Below are positions 1 through 6,671 of a DNA stretch of 12,795 nucleotides, piece after piece. The DNA is from JAWVZH01 sp033722295 (lineage in GTDB: Bacteria > Bacteroidota > Bacteroidia > Chitinophagales > Saprospiraceae): contig JAWVZH010000092.1 in the NCBI GenBank assembly GCA_033722295.1, forward strand, positions 1-12,795, in the 5' to 3' direction. How positions within the stretch are numbered: the stretch's first letter is position 1; each line of letters opens with the position of its first letter. The notes below the pieces were generated by a model that saw nothing but the letters and a program-made list of their open reading frames with translations, was not told the origin of the DNA and ran no database searches. A program made the translations under genes and the position numbers.

Positions 1-3000
1 CAATTCCGCTTCTGCAATAGACAAAACCTTGCGGTGCGTAGGTGTAGGCCCATACCTGGATCGCCCAATACCACGGGCAACGGCGGATATGCGTTGTCCT
101 ACGGTCGGTTTTGTTTTCTGACCCGGTTTTCGCTTTGCTGGATTAACATAAAGATCCATATAGACCTGAACTATAGCATTTATTATCTCATAGATCTGTC
201 GCGATACATCTTCATTATAGATCGTTGACGACTGGTAGGCCGTTCTTAACGCACGAATCCTTTTTGAGACGTTATCCAGCTTTTTTCCTGTAGCAGATTG
301 CAGGGCAACTATATCTTCGTAATGACGCCAGAAGTCTGCGACCTCCTCAATGGCCAAACCAGACAAAGTAGGCTCATGCAACATGTTCACTTCGAATGGC
401 ACCTCTTCACTAAGGACAGTGGTTCGACCATCTGATGTCCTCGTCAGCTGAGCGGTATATCTTCCCGGTGGCGCCATATAACCCCTTCCAGATTGTTTCT
501 CAGGTTTATCGGTATCAATGGATCTGGGAGAAGGATATCGAAGGTCCCAGTTCACGCGATGAAATCCTTTCTTGGTCTTTCCGTCAATACGCCTCACGAC
601 CTGGCCATCAGCATTTCTTACGACCAAAGTCACTTCAGGCTCTTCCTCATTGATTTCGGCGGCCAATCGGTCCCAGCCTGGAAAAGGTATATTCTGATCA
701 TCAGCTATCTTCTCTTCCCTATCTTTTCTTTGTTCTTTTTTTGTTTTAAGATCTTCAGGAAGGTAGTAGGTGAATAAAGCTCCAAAAGGAGGGTTATCCG
801 CTACAAAATGATCCGTACCCTGGCTGCCTTTTTTACTTCCAAAGCTCAGGTGGGGCCTCGGGAAATACCACCACGCGTCTCTGACCGGATACAATCTCGC
901 CACAGTCCTGACTTGTTCTTCGGTAACGAATCTAAGCGACGTGATGTCATCCAATATATAAATGCTCCGTCCAAACGATCCACAGACCAGGTCATCTTCC
1001 CGGCGATGAATCGTAATATCCCTGAATGAGATCGTGGGCAACCCACCTTTAAGTTGAACCCATTTCTCTCCTCCATCTATGGTCATAAAAATTCCATACT
1101 CAGTACCGATGAACATCAGATCGGGATCTATATGATCTTGAACAAATCTCCATACCAAATGCCGGTCAGGAATGTTTTCAGACATTGACTGCCAGGTCCT
1201 TCCCTGATCGGTTGTCTTGTACAAATATGGCTTGAAGTCACCGTCCTTGTGGTTACTCAATGCGAGATATGCGAGGCTGTCGTCGAACAGGTCTGCCTTT
1301 ATGTCATTGACATAAGCACGCTCTGGCGCTCCGGGTAACTCTTCAGTCTTAATCATTCTCCAGTTATCGCCTCCATCATCCGAGATCTGTATCAACCCAT
1401 CATCAGTACCAATGTACAACAGACCTTCTTTCATGGGAGATTCAGCAATGGAAGTGATTGTATTGTAATTACTCATCGCATACAAATCCCAGGCATTGTC
1501 AAAACTCTGTTGACGTCCCATAATGGGTAATTCCAGGCGATTTTCATTTCTGGTCAGATCACCCGACACCAGACTCCAGGTATCACCTCTGTCATCGCTG
1601 CGCCAAAGTCTTTGAGAAGCAAAGTACACCCTCTTTGGAGAATGCGGGCTAATAAATATGGGCGCATCCCAGTTGTATCTTTCGTAGTCTTCCCCTTCCA
1701 TGGGTTGTGGCTGAATATCCATTACTTCTCCTGTAGCCATATCTATCCTGGAAAGTGTACCCTGTTGTCTTTGTCCATAGACTATATTTGGATTGCCTGG
1801 TTCCACAGCTGGTTGATGACCGTCCCAGTTGAGCACGACTCGCCAGTCTGAATTCTGAATTCCCTGAGCATTATCAGTTCGGGAAGGCCCACCTTCGGTG
1901 CTGTTATCCTGTGTGCCGCCGTAGACATTGTAAAAGGGTTCTGCATCATCCACAGCTATCTTATAGAATTGAGTAATAGGCATGTTCTCAAAAAAGCGCC
2001 AGGATTCTGCCAGATCATAACTCTCATAGAGCCCTCCATCACTTCCGACCAGGAGGTAATCTGGATCACTCATCTTGAATGCAATAGCATGATTGTCGCC
2101 ATGCTTGTACTTTTCATTCATCCGTCGAAATGTCTTGCCGCCGTCTTCAGAGATCTGCATATTGTTGTCCATGAGATAAAGTCTGTCGTAGGCATGAGGG
2201 CTGGCATACAATTCCTGATAATAATGAGGCCCTGTCGCTCCCGCTACCGCATCTGATCTTTTTTCCCATGTCATACCACCGTCAAATGATTTGTATACAC
2301 CACCCGTACGAAGATCAAGCTCAATAGCTGCATATACCTCGTCCGGCTTTTGAGGTGATATGGCCAAACCTATTTTACCCATATTCGACTTGGGTAATCC
2401 CTTCCTCAATTCTTCCCAGGTGTCCCCTCCATCTGTACTTTTATGAACACCTGTTCCAGGACCACCTCCCATATAGGCAGCCACGGTTCTGTGCCTGTCC
2501 CATGTGGCAGCATACAATACATTGGGATCCCTTGGATCTATGACGATGTCAGTAACTCCGGTCCAGATACTGTCTCCCAAGGTCCTTCGCCAGGTCTTGC
2601 CGCCGTCTTCAGTTTTATACAGACCACGTTCACCACCTGAACTCCAAAGCGGTCCCTGGGCGGCTACCCAAACAACATCGGAATTTTCAGGATGCACCAG
2701 AATTCTCGAAATATGTTCCGACTCCTCAAGTCCCATATTCGTCCAATTCTCGCCAGCATCACGACTCAGATATATGCCGTCGCCGTAGCCTACATGACGA
2801 CCCCCAACATTTTCGCCGGTTCCGACCCAAATTCGTTGGACATCACTGGGATCTACTGTCACACATCCTATGGAATAACTACTTTGGTCATCAAATACCG
2901 TTTCCCATGTGGTACCCGCATTAACGGTCTTCCAGACACCGCCGGACCCGACGGCTACATACCAGGTATTCTCATCAGTTGGATCAACAGCAATATCAGC

Positions 3001-3141
3001 AATGCGACCCGCCATTAGCGCCGGTCCTATACTTCGAAATTCCAGGCCCTTGAATATGGACGAGGACCAGACCGTATCTTCCTGGGATTCACCGAATGGC
3101 AAGATCAGAAACAACAACAAAATGGAATAGAACGTCTTCAT
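1..3141 (-). CDS. Secreted BNR/sortilin-type beta-propeller protein (annotated in relatives as 'glycosyl hydrolase'), C-terminus off window
   Basis: The reading frame is open without a stop for 1047 codons and runs off the left edge. It starts with a signal peptide (MKTFYSILLLFLILPFGES). About ten Asp-box motifs of the form S/T-x-D-x-G-x-T-W follow, near residues 72, 126, 176, 235, 285, 331, 514, 587, 643 and 687, which is typical of one or two BNR/VPS10-like beta-propellers. Family landmarks are YGGTQDNS near 407, GRSIYILDDI near 724 and NPPFGALFTYYLP after it, followed by a beta-rich domain and a helical C-terminal part. Relatives are usually only slightly longer, so most of the protein is here. 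They are often labelled glycosyl hydrolase or photosystem II stability factor-like, but no enzymatic activity can be claimed. It should be exported to the periplasm or beyond; a sorting tail, if present, would lie off window. An in-frame ATG at 3162 adds seven residues (MDQKFLR), but 3141 puts the signal peptide at the N-terminus. It is divergent from the gene at 3321. Confidence 0.9.
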   Translation of the reverse strand, partial: MKTFYSILLLFLILPFGESQEDTVWSSSIFKGLEFRSIGPALMAGRIADIAVDPTDENTWYVAVGSGGVWKTVNAGTTWETVFDDQSSYSIGCVTVDPSDVQRIWVGTGENVGGRHVGYGDGIYLSRDAGENWTNMGLEESEHISRILVHPENSDVVWVAAQGPLWSSGGERGLYKTEDGGKTWRRTLGDSIWTGVTDIVIDPRDPNVLYAATWDRHRTVAAYMGGGPGTGVHKSTDGGDTWEELRKGLPKSNMGKIGLAISPQKPDEVYAAIELDLRTGGVYKSFDGGMTWEKRSDAVAGATGPHYYQELYASPHAYDRLYLMDNNMQISEDGGKTFRRMNEKYKHGDNHAIAFKMSDPDYLLVGSDGGLYESYDLAESWRFFENMPITQFYKIAVDDAEPFYNVYGGTQDNSTEGGPSRTDNAQGIQNSDWRVVLNWDGHQPAVEPGNPNIVYGQRQQGTLSRIDMATGEVMDIQPQPMEGEDYERYNWDAPIFISPHSPKRVYFASQRLWRSDDRGDTWSLVSGDLTRNENRLELPIMGRQQSFDNAWDLYAMSNYNTITSIAESPMKEGLLYIGTDDGLIQISDDGGDNWRMIKTEELPGAPERAYVNDIKADLFDDSLAYLALSNHKDGDFKPYLYKTTDQGRTWQSMSENIPDRHLVWRFVQDHIDPDLMFIGTEYGIFMTIDGGEKWVQLKGGLPTISFRDITIHRREDDLVCGSFGRSIYILDDITSLRFVTEEQVRTVARLYPVRDAWWYFPRPHLSFGSKKGSQGTDHFVADNPPFGALFTYYLPEDLKTKKEQRKDREEKIADDQNIPFPGWDRLAAEINEEEPEVTLVVRNADGQVVRRIDGKTKKGFHRVNWDLRYPSPRSIDTDKPEKQSGRGYMAPPGRYTAQLTRTSDGRTTVLSEEVPFEVNMLHEPTLSGLAIEEVADFWRHYEDIVALQSATGKKLDNVSKRIRALRTAYQSSTIYNEDVSRQIYEIINAIVQVYMDLYVNPAKRKPGQKTKPTVGQRISAVARGIGRSRYGPTPTHRKVLSIAEAEL

Positions 3142-3320
3142 TCTGAGAAATTTTTGGTCCATGAAACTACATAAATTGAAAGTAAATATCAGAACGTACT
3201 CCCGCGCAAAATGTCATTTTGATCAATTCCCTTTCATATTTAAACAGGAAGAACAGAATTATTTTTTATAGTAGACGCTTATATTATATAGCAAATAAGC
3301 CTAAATCTCCTGTTCCAATA
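3142..3320. promoter_or_regulatory. Divergent intergenic region
   Basis: These 179 AT-rich bases separate the minus-strand propeller gene from the plus-strand small gene, so promoters for both should lie here. For the minus gene, TTTG (complement of 3207-3210) and TATTTACT (complement of 3181-3188) are 18 bases apart. That spacing suits a Bacteroidota -33/-7 promoter, but the -7 element matches TAnnTTTG poorly. For the plus gene, TTTG at 3218-3221 and TATTTAAA at 3237-3244 are 15 bases apart, also a weak match. No operator or structured RNA stands out. Confidence 0.35.
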
Positions 3321-3725
3321 ATGGACGCGACCATCATCACCAAACCGAAAGTAGAGATCGACCCTGAGATCAGACGTCAGCTAAGGACAAAAACCGATGA
3401 AGAGGGTCAGGTCATCGTACATTGCCTTTATCGCGATCGGCTACCCTGGGGATCGGCCATCAGGATCTGGCCAACTACGTACTTGCTGGATTGCGACTCG
3501 GATCACAAAAGCGAATTGGTACATACCGAAAATATAAGCTTATACCCCAGTTGGACTCCGTGTGATCCTTTTTCAGATACCCACTTCACCCTTATATTCA
3601 CAGGATTGCCCCGGACATGCACAAAGTTTGACTTTGAAGAATTTTGTGATAATTCAGGAGGTGAATTTGTAGCAAGAAATATTCCTAGAAATAGTTCAGA
3701 TATTTATTACCTCGTCATCCTTTGA
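3321..3725 (+). CDS. Small conserved Bacteroidota protein of unknown function (134 aa)
   Basis: The protein has no signal peptide or membrane segment and is probably cytoplasmic. Visible blocks are VIVHCLYRDR (32-41), WGSAIRIWPTTYLLD (43-57), HTENISLYPSWTP (68-80), FTLIFTGLPRTCTKFDFEE (89-107) and a C-terminal NIPRNSSDIYYLVI (120-133). This order of blocks resembles a small family of hypothetical proteins I recall from many Bacteroidota (GSAIRIW..T.L.D, HAENI..YP.WT, FTLIF.GLPK.C..FD, NIKRN..DVY). I know of no established function, and the match is from memory. The frame is open back to an ATG at 3219. The extra 34 residues are basic and low in similarity to the blocks, and MDATIITKPK at 3321 is the more natural start. 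It is convergent with the lipoprotein gene; the two stop codons are separated by 11 bases. Confidence 0.8.
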   Translation: MDATIITKPKVEIDPEIRRQLRTKTDEEGQVIVHCLYRDRLPWGSAIRIWPTTYLLDCDSDHKSELVHTENISLYPSWTPCDPFSDTHFTLIFTGLPRTCTKFDFEEFCDNSGGEFVARNIPRNSSDIYYLVIL

Positions 3726-3736
3726 GAGTAAACCGT

Positions 3737-4858
3737 TTACATCGGATACCTGATCGCCAGTGTAGTGGTATCACTCTTAATATTGATAAAATCATCAATG
3801 CTGTTATATAAGACAAGATCAAAGCTCACGTGGACCAGTTTCACATTCTCCTCCAGGGTGGGGTCAAAGAAATCCTCGACCGCATCGATCCTGAAAAAAT
3901 TAGTGGCTCCCTGGGAATAGAGCCTCGAGGTATAACTCGTGCGACTCCCATCTATAAATTCTACTTCAACTTTCCCAGTCTTATCATCAAAATTTGGTTT
4001 TACTTCCCTGAATTCTACCACTTTAAATAAACTTACCAGGTTAAACCTTTTCACATTCTGGTCTATCTTGAGGCAACTCTTGCTGCTTCCAATATTCTGA
4101 TTCCTATATCCGACGTTCACGCATATCTCCTTGCCAACAGCTTCGACCGGATCAATAGTAAGACTTCGACCGGTGCTTGACGGTGTCCAGTCGAAAACAG
4201 CCCTGGCGTTATCAAAGGGTTGCACCGGGACTGCCTCAAATCGGGCGATGGAAGGATCGGCAATTGTCAATTTTACGCGTGGCGGTGCACTTCTCGTCGG
4301 CGTTAATGTCTGGCAATGACGCGATAACCCCTGCCCTGAAGCTCTGTCCTCGAGGCATATTTCAATCTCTTTTCTTCGATGTATGTTAAAGGAAGTCGGA
4401 AAAGAGTCTCTTCCAATTTTTATTCTTTTGTTATCATACAGATAAAATGAGTTCTCTGGGTTGCCTTCGGAAAGGTGATTCAGAACAACCGTGAGGCTAT
4501 CATTTCGATTCATCCACGCCAGATCCTTCATGCCATCGCTGAGTGCCTCGTCAATATCAAATCCAGTGTTTGTCGGCTGTTCAGAATATATTTTAAATAA
4601 CAAACTATTTTCACAATTAAGAGCGCAATCCCTTTCTTTAAAATGACTGATGAAGTACACCTGCCCATTCTCTTCGTTGTGACCTGCATCTAAAATGTAA
4701 TCGTTCGATCCGGCTTCCAGAAGAAACGGTTGGCCATCAATGGTCAGCTCGGATCTAAATATAGCGCCATCATTCCCGGGTTCCGGTATATCGGCCACTC
4801 CATTGCACGCAGTGAAGACAATGACTAAAATAAGATATGTATAATTGTAGATTCTCAT
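3737..4858 (-). CDS. Cysteine-paired lipoprotein, last gene of the sigma/anti-sigma operon
   Basis: The protein has 373 residues. The N-terminus MRIYNYTYLILVIVFTAC is a lipoprotein signal with a lipobox-like F-T-A-C and the lipidated cysteine at 18, so the mature protein should be anchored in an envelope membrane, most likely the outer one. The remaining cysteines come as three spaced pairs: 78/82, 168/182 and 246/262. Around residues 222-262 there is an Ig/PKD-like strand pattern: F-D-W, S-S-T-G, L-T-I-D, then I-C-V-N-V and a second cysteine. A similar I-C-L...C pattern occurs at 167-182, so there may be two beta-sandwich modules. The rest is mixed alpha/beta sequence that I do not recognise. 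The start overlaps the stop of the preceding gene by four bases (ATGA), so the two are very likely translationally coupled. Its place behind an ECF sigma and a trans-envelope regulator suggests an accessory sensor or modulator, which is inference. Confidence 0.85.
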   Translation of the reverse strand: MRIYNYTYLILVIVFTACNGVADIPEPGNDGAIFRSELTIDGQPFLLEAGSNDYILDAGHNEENGQVYFISHFKERDCALNCENSLLFKIYSEQPTNTGFDIDEALSDGMKDLAWMNRNDSLTVVLNHLSEGNPENSFYLYDNKRIKIGRDSFPTSFNIHRRKEIEICLEDRASGQGLSRHCQTLTPTRSAPPRVKLTIADPSIARFEAVPVQPFDNARAVFDWTPSSTGRSLTIDPVEAVGKEICVNVGYRNQNIGSSKSCLKIDQNVKRFNLVSLFKVVEFREVKPNFDDKTGKVEVEFIDGSRTSYTSRLYSQGATNFFRIDAVEDFFDPTLEENVKLVHVSFDLVLYNSIDDFINIKSDTTTLAIRYPM

Positions 4859-6030
4859 AAAAAGTAAAAATGATAGTTCAAACCAAGGATCAATTGCTGA
4901 CTCTGAATTTGAGTTTCACTGTTCTTATTAAAAAAGGCAGCATTGTAGTAACGACCAGCAACTCCGACCTCATGCAGTGAATTTATCCTGTAGTTTATAT
5001 TAATCTGCGGGCCGTGGATAATATCCAGACTGTGATCACGCTTCAGCCATCCCTCTGAAACCTTCTCTATTTGTTCGATATCGCCATCAACTTCTATAAT
5101 TTCATAGATCTCACCATGACCGGCGATAAGATATCGAAGTCCATATCCAACATCGAACCTCCAGTTTTCGACCGCCAGCCCCACGCTTAAGGGTATCTCA
5201 CCGCTGACGATCCGGCCAGGTCGGATACCGAACATCTGTTCCATGACCTCCACACCGTAACTCAATTTCTTGACTACCTTGGTGACGGCCGGATCGCCAT
5301 AACTCATCGATATTTCAGGTTGAAAGTTTAGATAACAACCATTCGGTAGAAACCTCATCAAACTCAATCCTACGGATGTCTCCCACTGACGCTTTGAAAA
5401 TTGATGATTAACCGAGTGGCTGAACGAAATACTTGTCGCCCACTTCTTATACACGCTGTCCGTTCCGTCCATATTTGGCAGAGCAGGCTCGGGATCTTTG
5501 CCAGCCAAAATCCCAGGCAAAATACCATCTATCTTTTCTATGGCTATTTGTTTTCGCGGTTCTTCACTCATACTATAAACATCAACTTGAGGAGCTAGAT
5601 CGCTCTTGTTATCTTGTAACAATTCTAATTGAAGGTGGTCCTCGTCAGTCACGATTTGGCCAATTTTGTCTTCCTTGTAAAGTTTGTCATCTGACGTATT
5701 ACCATTTACGTAAGATCTGGTATTTTCCCTGTCAGCCATTACAGGGACGGCCGCCTTCTCTTTTTTATTATCTTCCTTGATCTCTTTTAGGCTATTCTCA
5801 GAGCCCCGTTCAGAAAACGAAGACAATTCCCCGGTCTGAGTCAGGGCGTTATCAGGGCTCACATAATAAGCAGCAATTGCCAACGGCAGGAGGAGGATCA
5901 AAAGCCATCTGTAATCAGGCTTTTTCTTTTTGATCAAGTCCCGCGCTGCAGCCCAGTCCGCCTCATTAAATTCAAATTTTCCACTGTCAGCCGCCGAACG
6001 TATTATGTTATCCATTTCCTTAGGTCTCAT
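4855..6030 (-). CDS. Predicted dual membrane-spanning anti-sigma factor (cytoplasmic segment, one TM helix, outer-membrane beta-barrel)
   Basis: The protein has 391 residues in four visible parts. Residues 1-41 are a charged cytoplasmic segment (FEFNEADWAAARDLI at 19-33, then KKKK) of the kind that ends Bacteroidota anti-sigma N-termini. Residues 42-57 (WLLILLLPLAIAAYYV) are the only hydrophobic helix. Residues 58-195 are a polar, charged, probably disordered linker. Residues 196-391 show the alternating polar/apolar strands and turns of a small outer-membrane barrel and end in GLNYHFYFL, with aromatic residues at the C-terminus as barrel signals require. With no signal peptide and an internal TM helix, the simplest topology is N-in, across the periplasm, with the barrel in the outer membrane. 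This matches the dual membrane-spanning anti-sigma (Dma) family reported from Bacteroides thetaiotaomicron, recalled from memory. The start at 6030 is supported by the ATGA overlap with the sigma gene; Met6 is an alternative. Binding to the adjacent sigma factor is inferred from position. Confidence 0.82.
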   Translation of the reverse strand: MRPKEMDNIIRSAADSGKFEFNEADWAAARDLIKKKKPDYRWLLILLLPLAIAAYYVSPDNALTQTGELSSFSERGSENSLKEIKEDNKKEKAAVPVMADRENTRSYVNGNTSDDKLYKEDKIGQIVTDEDHLQLELLQDNKSDLAPQVDVYSMSEEPRKQIAIEKIDGILPGILAGKDPEPALPNMDGTDSVYKKWATSISFSHSVNHQFSKRQWETSVGLSLMRFLPNGCYLNFQPEISMSYGDPAVTKVVKKLSYGVEVMEQMFGIRPGRIVSGEIPLSVGLAVENWRFDVGYGLRYLIAGHGEIYEIIEVDGDIEQIEKVSEGWLKRDHSLDIIHGPQININYRINSLHEVGVAGRYYNAAFFNKNSETQIQSQQLILGLNYHFYFL

Positions 6031-6617
6031 GATCCTTTAGATTTTGAATATGAAAAATGGTGCCCTGCGCTTTCCACATTCCTGTAATTTTGAAATACTT
6101 CTTGCAGCTTTTTCCTCGCTGTGGCAACGTGCCATTTGGATGTACCTACAGAAATATTCAGTTTTTCACTTATCTCCTTGTGATTATACCCGTCAATCAC
6201 AAATAGATTAAAAACAGCTCTTGTACTTCCAGGTAGCACATCAAGCAGCTTGAGTAATTCGTTATAGTTCAATTTATTTTCGGCGATGTTAAAAACAATT
6301 TTACTTTCATTTCCATTGATCCGGCTCCAATGGTTTAAATGTCGATCGTAAGCCTCTTTCTTTCTCAGTTCGTCTATGATAAGGTTTATCGTGACTCGCC
6401 TTATCCACAACTTAAAAGGTGTCTTTCTGTCATAGCTGGACAAGTTGAATATGATCTTCGCAAATCCAGTATTAAGAAAGTGCTTTGCTTCCTGTTCGTC
6501 ATTGGCATATCTCCAGCAAATAGAAAGCAAGTAGTTATAGACGCATTTGTAAAGCTCGTAACAAGCCTTTTCTTCTCTCCTCTCACACCTGTTCAATATA
6601 TCAGCGTCGACCTTCAT
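6027..6617 (-). CDS. ECF-type RNA polymerase sigma factor (sigma-70 family)
   Basis: The protein has 196 residues, the usual length for an extracytoplasmic-function sigma factor. The region 2 core lies at about 14-88, with YNYLLSICWRYANDEQEA, then FAKIIFNLSSYD and PFKLWIRRVTINLIIDELRKK. The -35-binding region 4 lies at about 122-175, with LDVLPGSTRAVFNLFVIDGYNHKEISEKLNISVGTSKWHVATARKKLQ as its helix-turn-helix signature, read here in pieces. The stretch after region 2.1 (DEQEAKHFLNTGF) departs from the more common D-x-x-D-x-x-Q-E form, as in some Bacteroidota ECF groups. It should direct RNA polymerase to a small envelope-related regulon, probably including its own operon. The gene overlaps the next by ATGA, the standard arrangement for a sigma and its anti-sigma. 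Its ATG is preceded by a strong hairpin with a seven-base spacer, and no free Shine-Dalgarno is visible. Confidence 0.93.
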   Translation of the reverse strand: MKVDADILNRCERREEKACYELYKCVYNYLLSICWRYANDEQEAKHFLNTGFAKIIFNLSSYDRKTPFKLWIRRVTINLIIDELRKKEAYDRHLNHWSRINGNESKIVFNIAENKLNYNELLKLLDVLPGSTRAVFNLFVIDGYNHKEISEKLNISVGTSKWHVATARKKLQEVFQNYRNVESAGHHFSYSKSKGS

Positions 6618-6624
6618 TTATATG

Positions 6625-6659
6625 AAAGGCCCTGCCCTTTTAATCAGGGCAGAGCCTTT
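6625..6659 (-). promoter_or_regulatory. 14-bp stem hairpin between the SprB-repeat gene and the sigma gene (attenuator, processing site or weak terminator)
   Basis: Read on the minus strand, AAAGGCTCTGCCCT, a 7-base loop GATTAAA and AGGGCAGGGCCTTT form a 14-bp stem. Thirteen pairs are Watson-Crick and one is a G-U wobble. On the plus strand that position would be a C-A mismatch, so the structure suits a minus-strand transcript. It begins 12 bases after the upstream stop codon and ends seven bases before the sigma ATG. Only three T residues follow before CATATAA, so it is a poor intrinsic terminator. The 3' arm carries the only purine-rich, ribosome-binding-like bases, so it could limit sigma translation. 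Confidence 0.65.
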
Positions 6660-6671
6660 ATTCTAATGGGA

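Noticed and set aside
34..3130. Many short plus-strand open frames across the left 3 kb
   Set aside because: The minus strand carries one uninterrupted, domain-rich 1047-codon frame with a signal peptide and Asp boxes over the whole region.
3219..3320. Upstream in-frame ATG extending the small plus-strand gene by 34 residues
   Set aside because: The extension is basic and AT-rich, lacks the family blocks and overlaps the likely promoter zone. The ATG at 3321 gives a cleaner N-terminus, though the longer start cannot be fully excluded.
3728..3740. Palindrome GTAAAC-C-GTTTAC between the convergent stops, as a possible bidirectional terminator
   Set aside because: The stem would be only five AT-rich base pairs around a three-base loop, with no T-run on either side.
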